Part shown: positions 1-10,851 of the stretch, one piece after another
Layout of the letters: every line of letters starts with the position of its first letter
Numbering within the stretch: the first letter of the stretch is position 1
Source: Cloeon dipterum
Taxonomy: Eukaryota > Arthropoda > Insecta > Ephemeroptera > Baetidae
Direction: 5' to 3'
DNA length: 64,000 nt
Assembly: GCF_949628265.1 (NCBI RefSeq)
Contig: NC_088786.1
Coordinates: 23,271,681-23,335,680 of the forward strand
Position numbers and translations under genes: made by a program
The notes under the pieces: model-generated
Databases searched by the model: none
Told to the model about the DNA's origin: nothing
What the model saw: the letters and a program-made list of their open reading frames with translations, nothing else

Positions 1-439
1 TTACACCTCTATCTGCCGCGCAATTCATTCAAATTCGAGCCGGCACTGCGCACGTCAGAAGTGGGAGGGGTCACTTTGCGAGATTTCTCAGATCTGTGTC
101 AATAATCACAACACGAACTGACTTTCGATTTAATTCGACGTGTCTGCAAAAAGCTTTGACTGTTTCTGTTGGATTCGACACTTAGCAAGGGCGAAAATGA
201 GCTTGGACGGAGGGTAAAACCGGCTGCAAGAGTCCACCGTGGCAAGAGCTGATAAGATTTCGTCGTGTGCAGTGTTTCCCATGACACGTCCCAGCTGAAA
301 TCATACACTTTACTCCCTCGACATGTTAACGTTTTCGCCGGAAACACGGAGCATGTTGCTTTTGGGTTAAAAAGCTGTCGTGTCCGTCAGTATTCCACTG
401 GATGAGGACCGCGTAACATTTATTCTTTCTCAAAATGCA
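1..439 (+). other. Upstream region and probable 5' UTR first exon of Mgat1
   Basis: No coding region is recognised here. A strong splice donor (CA|GTAAGT) at 440 ends a stretch of higher complexity and could close a non-coding first exon of the GnT-I gene, pairing with the acceptor TGTTTGCAG ending at 1291. The transcription start was not located. An 82-codon minus-strand open frame at 99-347 resembles nothing I know and is probably chance. Confidence 0.4.
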
Positions 440-1305
440 GTAAGTTAAAGTTGTTGCCTTTTTAGTGTTTATGTATTATCATTATATTATTGTAGATTTG
501 TAGTCGAGCATGTATTATGTAGAAACGGGTCTCAAACTCTGACTCCGAACGTACAATAATATAATGAATCATACTTTGGTCCCTTCCTGCTCTTTCTGTC
601 TGTATTAATATTGATCAGTTGTCTCGTTATCTGGGACTGAAAATAATAATATTTCAGTTACAAAAACGCCAGCCGTCCCTTCCTTCAAAATATTTATCGA
701 TTTGAAAAGTACATATTTTTGAGGGAGAGCAAATAAAATTCAATATTTATTTGGGTCAAGAAAATTTTGTTATCAATTTGAACTTCCTGCTAAGTTGACG
801 TCATAATATGGTATATACATATTTTGCCAAAAAAGGCAACATGACTAAATAAAAAATAATAATAAATGATTATATAAGGAAATATTGGAAGCAATGATTT
901 TTAGTCAAATTTTTATCATGTTGGGAAAATTTAATTCCCTCTAAAATATTCATTATTAGTACATAGTTGTCATCTTGTGTTGTGACTTATTATCTATGTA
1001 TCTCGTCTATTTTTCAATGGAGTTTCTTTTTATAGATGTAAACAGCAAACATTACTGCTTGCACTTATCAAAGCTGTCATAATATTTGTGTCCATGAGAA
1101 ATTAAAATTTTGTGGATATCAATCCGCACTTTATTTCCAAATAAATATTGTCTTTTTAATTTGTGCCATTTTTAAGGCGTTAAAGTTTAATGTACGAGAA
1201 AACATTGCAATTGAGAGCATGATAATATCATATTATACAGTCATACATCATTTAAATATTATACCTCAGACCGTAATTGTTCTGTTTGCAGATGATGTGA
1301 TTGCA

Positions 1306-4300
1306 ATGCGTATAAACAGACTCTACTTTCTGATTTTTGTGTCTTTGATCGTATGGGCCATCTTCACATACTTTTTATTCCAACACAAGCCAGCCAACTA
1401 CCATGCATCAGAGGTGAGTTAAAATATTGCCATATTGTTTAGTTTTTGTTGCAACAGCAAAATATAACTATTTTAAATTTTAAGATCGATATCTGGAGAC
1501 TTTTTACCATTAAAGGTCTCAATCGAAATGTATGTAGTCATTTTCATGTGGGATCTGGATTAAATCTTGATATTGATATTGAGCACTAATTTGTGTGTTC
1601 CAGGTAACCAACATTGAAGAGCAGCTTCACAAACTAGAAACTGACGTGAAGCAGCAGTACAAGGAAAACGAGAAGGTCTATTCTTATTTGTTGAACATCA
1701 TCCAAAACAAAAGTATTGTTTAGATTGTCCATGAAATGTGATTCAGTACAATTAATTTTTTTCCTCAGAAAATGAGGTTGCAAAAGCAGAAAAAACTGAA
1801 ATTGTTGGAAATCCAGAGGAAAATGTCATTCCAGATCAAGGAAATGGGCAAAAGAAGGACGTTCTCCCCCCTCCAAGCTTCAGTCATGTAAGGCTAGCTA
1901 GAATACGCAACTGGTAGAAACTAACATATGTTTTAGTCCAATATTCAAGGGCCTGTGATACTTGTCATAGTTTTTGCTTACAATCGACCTTCCGTTTCTC
2001 GATGCCTGAACGAACTCATAAAGTACAGGCCTTCCAAAGAGCAATTTCCAATTGTAGTGACACAAGATGGTGATCATGAGGAGACAGCCCAAGTCATTGC
2101 CAGTTATGGGGACAATGTAACTCACATCCGAGTAAGTTCAATTGAAATTCAATTTAGACACACCGTTGAAACTGTTGGCTTGCAGCAACCGGACAAAAGT
2201 GACATTCAAGTGCCGCCTAAGGAAAAGAAATTCAAGGGCTACTTTAAAATCGCTCGTCATTATGGCTGGGCTCTTAATGAAACTTTCTTTGGGATGAACT
2301 TTGACGCTGCCATCATTGTGGAAGGTAAGAAATGAGGCCAATCTTTGCACAGATTCAAAAGATCTTGCTGCAAAACAGATGTCTTGATCGATTTTATTTT
2401 CTTTGATATCAACACCAAGGGTCCTTTTGCAGATGACTTGGATGTATCACCAGACTTTTATGAGTATTTCCTAGGCCTGTATCCCATTCTCCAGCAAGAC
2501 CACTCTCTCTTCTGTGTGTCGGCATGGAATGATAATGGCAAAACCAAGCTAATTGACTCCTCGGCTGCCGACTTGCTTTACAGAACTGATTTCTTCCCTG
2601 GTCTTGGTTGGATGCTTTTAAAGAGGCACTGGGTGGATCTCTCAACTAAGTGGCCGCCATCGTAAGTCAAACTCAGAGTTCTGTTGCTTTCTTCTACACA
2701 TCCTTGGGTGCCTTAATTTGAGTACCAAAGCATCTTATCATGTTACTCCTCTATCAGGCTTGCAATGATGTTTGAATTTAAACAGAATTATATTTTACAA
2801 TGGTAGATGCCAATGAAACTGATTCACACGAGGATGTCTAAATGTTTCAGTTGAAATTAATATCTGCTTCCTCGGTGTTAAGAGAGCTGTTTATTTATCT
2901 ACATTCAAAAGAAATGTCCAATGTCCTGCTTAATTTTATTGGCTGCTGTATGCCGTTAATTTATGAGCTTCCCATCTCATATTAGGACTCAACAGTTGAA
3001 ACTAATTAAGCTTGACATTTCTGTATTAATATAGAAAATTATAATCAGTAAAGCGAGAAAGATTCCTATTCTTTGATTGATCAAACTCACTAAGGTAATC
3101 AAACAAAACAACCGCAATATTTTCCCTAATTATAGATATTGGGATGACTGGATCAGAAGGCCAGAGCAGCGTAAAGAGAGATCTTGCATCAGGCCCGAAA
3201 TCTCTAGGACGAGAACTTTCGGAAAACATGGCGTTAGCAAGTAAGACAACCAATCACTATTTTACATGGTGCGTTATAACGATTTTTTTCAAGTGGTCTC
3301 TTCTTTGAAAAACATCTCAAGTACATTAAGCTTAATGAAAGATTTGTGCCTTTTACAAAAATGGACTTGACATACCTTATGAAGGTGAGTGCAAAATGAT
3401 ACAAAATGAGATAATTTTTCTTATCAAATCACGTTTCGCAGGACAACTATGACATAAAGTTTGTGCAACACGTCTACAACAGCACTGTAGTTACTATCAA
3501 TGACCTGAAGAATGGATTGATTCCACACAACCAACCTGTTCGCATTCAATACAACACCAAGGATAATTATAAGCTCGCGGCAAAAGCTTTTGGATTAATG
3601 GATGATTTCAAAGTAAGTTTTTAGCTCTTTAATTCTTTAAAGTAAGATTGAAAGCTACCCAAGGGTGGAAGAAATAACGAAAAGCGTTGGAATCCATAAA
3701 ATCGGGTTTGTGTAATTAAGATTATGCTGATTATGCCGAAAATACAGCCACCACATTCCCTATGAAGTATTAAAATCAGAAATACACACTGCTTATGTTT
3801 TTCAGAGGAAAGCAAAAATGAAGATAGATTATAAATGTAAACATTGTAATTGATGAACTTTATATTTGGTCCAAAATATATTTTTTATTCTTTTTTTGAT
3901 TCAATACAATTTAAGAGTATACATTGGCAAGAAAGGGGATCAGCTGCAGATGTTCAAGGAGCCAAAGATGAGTAATGAGTGAGATATCTGACGGCAGTTG
4001 AATGTTGAGAAGGCGGTCGGGAATGAGTCAGCTATGTCACGCGATCAGACTGTTCTGGTTGTCCAGGCCCAGTGTCTTGAAAGGTGAAAGGTCAGCAGGT
4101 GTCCGTGCGTTGATATAAGGAGTAAAGAGAGTGGTGTGTAGAAATCTTGGGATCGGAACGGCGTTGTCTAGTCAGAGGCAGCCTGAGCGAATGCTATGGT
4201 TGCCAGTCGAGGCTGTCTGAGTTTTCTAGTGTCCAGTCATCAGTTGTAGGTCCGGTATTGCAGTTGTCCAGGGCCAGCGGCCCGTGAACCATCTTGTTGG

Positions 4301-4781
4301 TGGTCACCAGTTGAGAAGTAGGTGTCGGATGATTGAAGTTCGACAAGTTACTCAACTACTTATGTATTCACAACGTGAACAAGAGGTCGTGAAATCTAGT
4401 GATATAAATTCATGTCGGAATTTAGAGTTAATTTAAATTATATTGCATTAATTTATTGCTCTGCATTAGAAGCTACCTAGTACCAAGTAGTGGGGAGAAT
4501 CACCACAGAGCTATTTTGAAGCATGAATATGATAAAGATTTATTTCATCCAGTTTGTGAAAATTGGGATTGTTACTCTCTGAAAAACGCTTTTATTAATG
4601 CATAATTATTTCAAGGGTTTTTTATGCATATTAATAAATAATTTCCTAATTCTTCTCTGATTTGAAGAGTGGAGTTCCTCGCACTGGGTACCGAGGAATA
4701 ATATCATTTTTCCACAACGGAAGGAGGGTGTACCTGGCACCAAAAGATGGCTGGAAGCAATACGACCCAACATGGAGCTAG
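1306..4781 (+). CDS. Mgat1: Mgat1: alpha-1,3-mannosyl-glycoprotein 2-beta-N-acetylglucosaminyltransferase (GnT-I)
   Basis: Golgi type II membrane enzyme that adds GlcNAc from UDP-GlcNAc to the alpha-1,3 mannose of Man5GlcNAc2, opening the route to hybrid, complex and insect paucimannose N-glycans. Exons I read: 1306-1413, 1604-1675, 1777-1887, 1937-2131, 2186-2324, 2433-2661, 3136-3240, 3294-3384, 3442-3612, 4668-4781. They give about 444 residues; as I recall, human MGAT1 is 445. Residues ~7-25 are a membrane anchor, followed by a charged stem, then the catalytic domain. Diagnostic blocks are [23 protein letters not shown], the metal/nucleotide-binding EDDLD split by an intron at 2324/2433, [30 protein letters not shown] and [10 protein letters not shown]. 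The exon 2/3 junction is uncertain: the first AG (1768) breaks the frame, while the AG at 1776 keeps it. A two-codon upstream ORF (ATG ATG TGA, 1292-1300) lies just before the start codon. The last intron is long (1,055 nt). Confidence 0.93.
3910..4340. other. GC-richer, repeat-textured block inside the last Mgat1 intron
   Basis: This stretch stands out from the AT-rich intron around it by base composition and by the recurring word TGTCCAG in different contexts (near 4058, 4230 and 4266). There is no open frame of note and no terminal repeats were found. It could be an old insertion or degenerate tandem repeat. I do not recognise it. Confidence 0.35.
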
Positions 4782-6141
4782 CACTTGCAGACACACCAAC
4801 TCTCAAGTTAATCAATACTCTGGACAGCTAAGTGTACTGGCTCCTAATATTAAGATGAATGATCTCATGTTACATCAAAATCAGAAATTTTGAATTTTAA
4901 TATTGATTCTAGTATAAAACACACACTACCACAACTAAAAACCAACCAATTAATACAAAAGAGCTCATAGGCGAGGCAAAGATTTTACTGTAGTACGCAG
5001 TTGTTCAAAATTACCTCACAAGTCTTTGATTGACCCCTGTTAAAAGCAGCCGCGATTGCTGTTTAACTCTTTAACCCTCCTTGAATCTTGTACTCGGCTT
5101 GGATTTTGAGCAGTTAAAAAAATTATCGCAGTTGGTGCTAGTGCTCCAAGAGGCCTATTGAAAATAATTACGGAATAAGTGAATACAGAATTTGATTCCT
5201 GAAATTGTGATAGCAACACAAGTCTCTGGCAAAATTTCACGAATGCTATAATTTGGACTTCTAGTTGGCCAGAGTGTTGAAATTCCTAAATTCAAACTCT
5301 CTTGTCTTCTAAACTAGGGTATTGATTTTTTTTACCCTTAATTAAAGCCCCTTGAATTTTCCGACTTTCTATTGTTATCCTTAACTTTTAAAATGAATTC
5401 ATATAATCCGTGAAGGGCATTTTAACTTTTTTGCATTTCAATAATTGCAATTAAAATTGATGTTCTCAGCAAGATAATTCATAATTTATTGGTCGATAAC
5501 AACTATAACTTCAGCGGGCTAAAAGTTAGTCGTTATTGTTTGCAAAACAGTTGTTAGTACAGGGATGTAATGTATAATTAGCTGCGACTTCCAGTTTTTA
5601 AAATGTGTACATAGTTATTTTGTGTTGTTTAAAGTATTGGCATGCGCCATACAAACGATGATAAATTTTCTTGCCTGTGCCCCACAGTGTGTTAATTTTT
5701 AAATTTTTATGTTGGAACTCTCTAATTTGTAAACATAGAAATGATGTCACTCTGCAGAGATTTGCTCACAAGGCAAAATTGCGCACATTGAGTTCTAAAT
5801 GATTTTGATTTTCAATTTTTGTCCTCATTGAGTTTTAATTGTTAGTTTTGTTGGGCCAACTTGTAAATTTGACAGAGCAGTGGAATAAAAAATCAAACAG
5901 TCATGTCAAAAAGTGCTGTAATTTCTACTTGCTTAACAATACTAAAATGAAGAGTATGAAAATATTTCAACTTTTTTGTTGAATCTTTTAAAACTACGTC
6001 TCCTCTGCAATTCAGAATGTCTATTTAAGGGTAATAAAAATTGCCATATAAGTAAAAAGTCATGGAAACGTGATTTTTCAAAGCATTTTAGTGAACTTGT
6101 TTCGCAATTTGCGGAATTTTCTATTACCATAATCATTGAAC
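4782..6141 (+). other. Mgat1 3' UTR and flanking AT-rich sequence
   Basis: No coding region is supported. The proximal part is presumably 3' UTR. A canonical AATAAA at 5884-5889 is a plausible distal polyadenylation signal. The rest is AT-rich filler. Confidence 0.4.
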
Positions 6142-6285
6142 AGCCCGTTGGCCGCATTGTTAAGGCATTCTTCTCGGTGCGAGGAGACAAAAGGATGGCC
6201 ACTTTGGCCCAAGTTTCTCTGCGGCCATTCAAGCCCCATGATGTTATCCGCTTGTCGGTGTTACTGGGAATTGGGACCCGGTGAC
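6142..6285 (+). repeat. Dispersed repeat, copy A (internally deleted)
   Basis: This block matches the reverse complement of 16135-16530. Shared words are CCCGTTGG..CATTGTTAAGGCATTCT, CTCGGTGCG, CATGTTATCCG-like and ATTGGGACCCGG. Relative to copy B, copy A lacks about 230 bp between the AAGGCATTCT and CTCGGTGCG words. It is GC-rich against an AT-rich surround. The two opposite-strand copies suggest an interspersed, probably transposon-derived family. No reading frame is shared intact, and the class of element is unknown. Confidence 0.6.
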
Positions 6286-6593
6286 TATGAGCTAATAGCC
6301 CACGGGATGTGCTGAGCAGAAGAGGTTTAAAAATATAAATTTGCAGTGCTTCAAGATTCTAGACTTACACATCTTGCCATTTTCCCATCAAAACAATAAA
6401 AGCACTCAATTTTCCTTGAATTTTCATAATTGATTAAATTATTCCCTCATACATATATAGATACACAAATTTTTAATTCAATCGTCGGACACGAGGAATA
6501 AAAAGTTATTTAAACGCATTAGGTGCATTTTGAAGTGTTGTTTTGGATCATCTATCTTTTTCAACAAGAAAGTATAAAGTTTTAAATTAATGC
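6286..6593. other. Non-coding spacer
   Basis: AT-rich sequence beyond the dispersed repeat. I see no gene or structured element in it. Confidence 0.4.
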
Positions 6594-6826
6594 TTGCTTG
6601 ATGGGTTAAAAGCGCGTGCAAAATCTGTCGCGGAGGCTCCTTCGAGTGGAGAGGGCAGAATGGCACTTTGTGATAGGTCGGTTGTAGCGGTGGAGCTCAA
6701 ACAATATCAGCGCGGACGCCGGAGCTGCCTGCCACAGCTCTACCCAATTTCTAAAGCAGCCCAGCTCTGGCGCAGGCAACACGTTAACACTCCAACTAGC
6801 CAGTCGAACAACAAGAAGTGCAGCAA
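6594..6826 (+). promoter_or_regulatory. Possible 5' UTR exon/promoter region of a plus-strand gene
   Basis: A locally GC-richer block ends in a good donor (CAGCAA|GTGAGT at 6827), with AACAACAAGAAG just upstream, as in many insect 5' leaders. No conserved protein is encoded. The nearest plus-strand gene downstream is the SLC36 transporter, whose coding exon opens after an acceptor at 20395. A 13.6 kb first intron would then contain TPGS2 and the gustatory receptor. This link is inference only. Confidence 0.25.
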
Positions 6827-6829
6827 GTG

Positions 6830-9300
6830 AGTACATACACGACTTTTGTTTTAGATCTGCTAATTGTCATTATAAATCAATTTTATTAGTTTTTTACCCT
6901 CATAATTATTTCTTTAAATATCTGAAGCTCTTAAATTTTTAATTTAGAATTTTGGCATAATTAGTCCAGTACAAAAGTAAGCTATTGTCAGCTACGCGGG
7001 GCAGGGGCCGCCGAAAAGGAGCAATCGGCCCAGCCGGCACGCGAGCTATTAATGCGATCTTAACATCGTCAATTAAAACCCTGACAGCTATATGCAGCGA
7101 TCCAGTTATAACTATTTTTTAACTAATTAATTTTTTCTATCGATCACTCAATTTTTCACTTTTGTTAGCAATTTTCCAATAAGGTTCGTGAACCCATGTT
7201 ATTCGTTCGCAATGTTGATGGTAATTTCAGGTTTCCGAAGAGATAAACGGAATAAAATGTACATGTGGACTATTTTGAGCTAGAGCGATGGTATTTAAAA
7301 GATTGCTACTATGAGTTAGCAAGTGTTCAGCAATTTTGAATTATTAAAATAAATCGGAAATGTGACTTTCTCCAATAAACACATACCAAAGTTTTTATCG
7401 CATGTTAACGACTGCCATATAAATATAACCGCAGAATTAATGGTTGTATGAAAGATAAAAGCATTATTTAGAAGATGATATATAGTATATGACTGTTGTA
7501 GTGTATGTCACAGTCTACCTCAACTGCAATAAACAATAATAAAAAAACCAAACAACAGAAATCAATATAATAAAATTGTTATTAAAAAGAGCGCTCAAAA
7601 TATTTAGTCCTTATTTGCATTATTATCTTCTAATGCTTCATGACGTGTGAGAAGCTCATGCACTTCCGTTTAATATGTAGCTGGAAAAGGAAATCGTATT
7701 AAGTGATTGCAATGCGGTCAAACTCCTGTGCCTTGTGGGAACGAAGAACGAATTCGATCTTAACAGCGAAAAATTGCTTCACAACTGTTTACATTTTAAA
7801 ATAAATTCAAAACGATGCGAGTAACCAATTATAAATTAGCAGCAAAGCGAGCTTAACCAAACGAAAATGAGAAAGGTCACTCGATGTTTACACCCATCAA
7901 ACTTGTTGGCTTCTTTGCACTATTAAAAACATTGCACAGCCTTCCGCTTTCCAAGAAAGTAATTTTTTTACTGCTGACAATCCCTTGCCTCCAATCGGTT
8001 AAATAATATAATAAAAAAACGCTCAAACTGGTGCCATTGAGCATTTTTACTTGATTATTTTCCTTGTTGACCGCGCTCTGCGAATTTTCTAGAAAGTTCT
8101 TTTACTTGATCCACAAATTTTACACGATGAAGCGGACATTGGATTGGCATGAGAGAGATAGGGATAGGCTGCGTATAAGTGCCGTGGCATTCATCCTTTT
8201 AAATGCTGCGTGGGCAAAAATGTGTGGAAGCGCGCATCATGCAACGCCAAAGATTTGCCAAAATATACACGTATAAAAGTGGTATCTCTGTTTTATCATA
8301 TTTATTCCTTTTATTATTATTTATTTATTTAATCATTTTGAAAATAAATATTTTATGAATTGATCTGCAATTGCAGGCTAACTTTGTTGTGTTTCAAGTG
8401 GGATGAAGATGAGTATCTGCCTTAATTTATTGCGTTCAGAGGCTGCCGTGAGACACATTTTGCCTCTCCTTGCAGACGCTAATGGTGCACCATTACAATC
8501 AATTTAGCTGCAAACAGAGCATCATCTGAGACTTTATCATTACGCGTTAGCGCTCAGATTGCCAACAAAGACTATAGGCTGCTCGCAAAAGCCATTAGCC
8601 TAATTAGATGAAAATTCATGATCTATTGTTACTTGCCGCGTTCAGAGAGCAGCATGCATTCATTGCACACTAGATTTCACTTTTGTTTTGCGCTTCACTA
8701 GCTTTAATTGATTGGTGTTACATGCGGCGGAAACAAAAACAATCATCATTGAGATTAACCAATATACAAAACAATTGAGAATATTATTAACTGCTTCAGT
8801 GTGGTTTCTGACCAATAAAATATTTACGAAAATCTCAAAGAGCTTTCGGCCTATAGTAAGAGGTCCTAAAACCATTTTTCTTACAAAACTCCCTAAACTA
8901 TTATTATTTATAATGTGGCCTCCCTGCTGCACAAAATTGTATTCATAAATACAGCGACGGCCAAGGCCCGTTAATGTATTCATATTTCACAACCTCGGAA
9001 ACCCACATAAATTTTTAACAGGATTTTTACCTGACTGATTCCAAACATTTTATTTTTTATTTTTCATCGCTTGATATAAGGAAACGTAAAACTTTTTTGT
9101 ATTTGTGAAGATATTTATAATTAGTTGTGCCACTTTGCAATGATTGGTCAGAGATTTCGTTCAACGTTGTGCCCTTTTGGTCGCACTTTCTTATCAAATA
9201 TTGTTGTCCAAATAAACAGCTGTTGAATGTAGAGTCTTGACCCCCAATTTTATGCCTTTGCAGCGATGAAATAAAGAAAATTTTAAACTTAAAATGTTTT
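6830..9300. other. Intergenic or intronic DNA without recognised genes
   Basis: AT-rich sequence with short, unconvincing open frames (near 8064-8276 and 8660-8983). I find no conserved motif, tRNA-like fold or long repeat. Confidence 0.4.
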
Positions 9301-9554
9301 AGTACTTGTCAGAGACCTAGCACTGACGTGGAGCATATTAATCGTATTTTTCAGTTTGCAAATTTAATTCCACTAATATCTATTCAATCGTTTTGATCAA
9401 TGTGCTTTTCAACGCCGCATTGCACCACGAATTGTGAAATAAAAGTTACTAAATTCGATGTTACTCAACAGACCGATTTTAAAAAATATCCAAACTAGTT
9501 AAAAGGCTAAAATACGTAGTATACTCCATGTCAGTGCTCGGTCTCTGACTTACT
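9301..9554. mobile_element. MITE-like element with ~34-bp imperfect terminal inverted repeats
   Basis: The left arm at 9301-9336 and the right arm at 9521-9554 are inverted copies. Both contain the core GTCAGAGACC, then TAGCACTGAC or GAGCACTGAC, then TGGAG. They differ by a 2-nt gap and a few substitutions. The 180-bp interior is AT-rich and non-coding. This architecture is that of a miniature inverted-repeat transposable element. I could not define a target-site duplication. Confidence 0.5.
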
Positions 9555-10620
9555 CAAGCTTGATTTGATACTTCTAGCCTTTACAGCACTGATTAAGATT
9601 GTGATAAGTGCACGTTGAATTCATAATCCATAAAACCTCTATGTCCAACAAGGTTGTCATTTTTAATAATGTAAAAAACAGCTCAGCTTGATCTGATTTG
9701 AACTTGGTTTGTTTATCTTATCATTATTTCAAAATTTGACATGGTTGGTGGATGTACTTTTTTGAATAGATCCTAAATCGTTGAGTCACTGTTGACCTCT
9801 GATCTGGTGAAAATAGCGAATAAATAGAGCTTATCTGGTGCGTCGTCTCCAAATGCCCTAAAAGCGATCCACTCACAAAATAATTCATGTGACCATAAAA
9901 GTGACATGAGATGATCAGTTTCACTGTTTTGCTTGGTTTAAAATTGAATCAGCTTCAGCTAGCCTTTAACTATCAATATCCGGAATTTTGAAAAACAAGT
10001 GCTTGCGTCAGCAATTAAATCATGTGGAAACAACTTGTTGTACTAAAAAAGCAACCCATATGTAGTTAATGCATCTTCAAAGCATTTTTAACTTATCTCA
10101 TAATTTTTTTTATTTTCCATTCAAGATAGACTTCAATTTCCAAATACCAAAAACACAATATTATATTTTTACAATAATTTTAAATAAACAAAAAATACAA
10201 ATATATTCTTAATGTATGATTATAATCGCCACTTCTTCCAATTTTTTACTTGGCTCGCAATCTTCCTGAATGACCCTGCATGAGGCACTCTGCAAAGATG
10301 AACAAACAACACCGTGGAAATTATCTAACCAATTAAACCGAGGCAAGCTCTGGTCGCAAAATGTATCTGACAATGAGTTGGCCTTGATGCTCTCCACAAA
10401 CCCCAACGAACTCGATTTGCACTGAGATTATTTCTCTCTGAATTACTTTCAAAGCTTTTGTGTACGTTATATCATATTAAGTATTCGAAGAGCGTGCAGT
10501 TTTTTATCTTCTCCTGGAGCGATGTAGAGTAAAACTGCTTAACGTGAGGCGGAGATGACCATCTGACACATTTGCTATTTAAATTTGAAATTGCCTACTA
10601 GGGTGTCCAAAGCAAGCTGC
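9555..10620. other. Spacer downstream of TPGS2
   Basis: Mostly AT-rich. A minus-strand open frame at 10209-10406, with an acceptor-like sequence just before it, encodes nothing I recognise and is not called. Confidence 0.35.
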
Positions 10621-10630
10621 TTCAGCCAAA

Positions 10631-10636
10631 TTTATT
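10631..10636 (-). terminator. Putative polyadenylation signal of TPGS2
   Basis: TTTATT on the plus strand reads AATAAA on the minus strand, about 215 nt past the TPGS2 stop codon. Confidence 0.45.
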
Positions 10637-10709
10637 CAGTGAAGGGCATATCAAATGAATTTGAATTGTGTGCGGTCTTCAAAAACCACACTAATTACGT
10701 TGGCTTTGA

Positions 10710-10713
<4 letters not shown>

Positions 10714-10745
<32 letters not shown>
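10714..10745. repeat. (CT)n microsatellite
   Basis: About 16 uninterrupted TC/CT dinucleotides lie in the TPGS2 3' UTR region. On the transcribed minus strand this is a GA tract. Confidence 0.95.
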
Positions 10746-10750
<5 letters not shown>

Positions 10751-10851
10751 CCAAGTAAACCAGTTTTGAAATCAACCTGACCTGTCGCCATAAGCGTGTG
10801 TTCCCCAGACGAAATTAATTCCTCGACATCGCGGGAACCGCTTTCTCACTT

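Noticed and set aside
10209-10430. Minus-strand frame with an acceptor-like AATAATCTCAG as an extra TPGS2 exon
   Set aside because: TPGS2 already closes at 10852 with the conserved C-terminal block, and this frame has no resemblance to the family.
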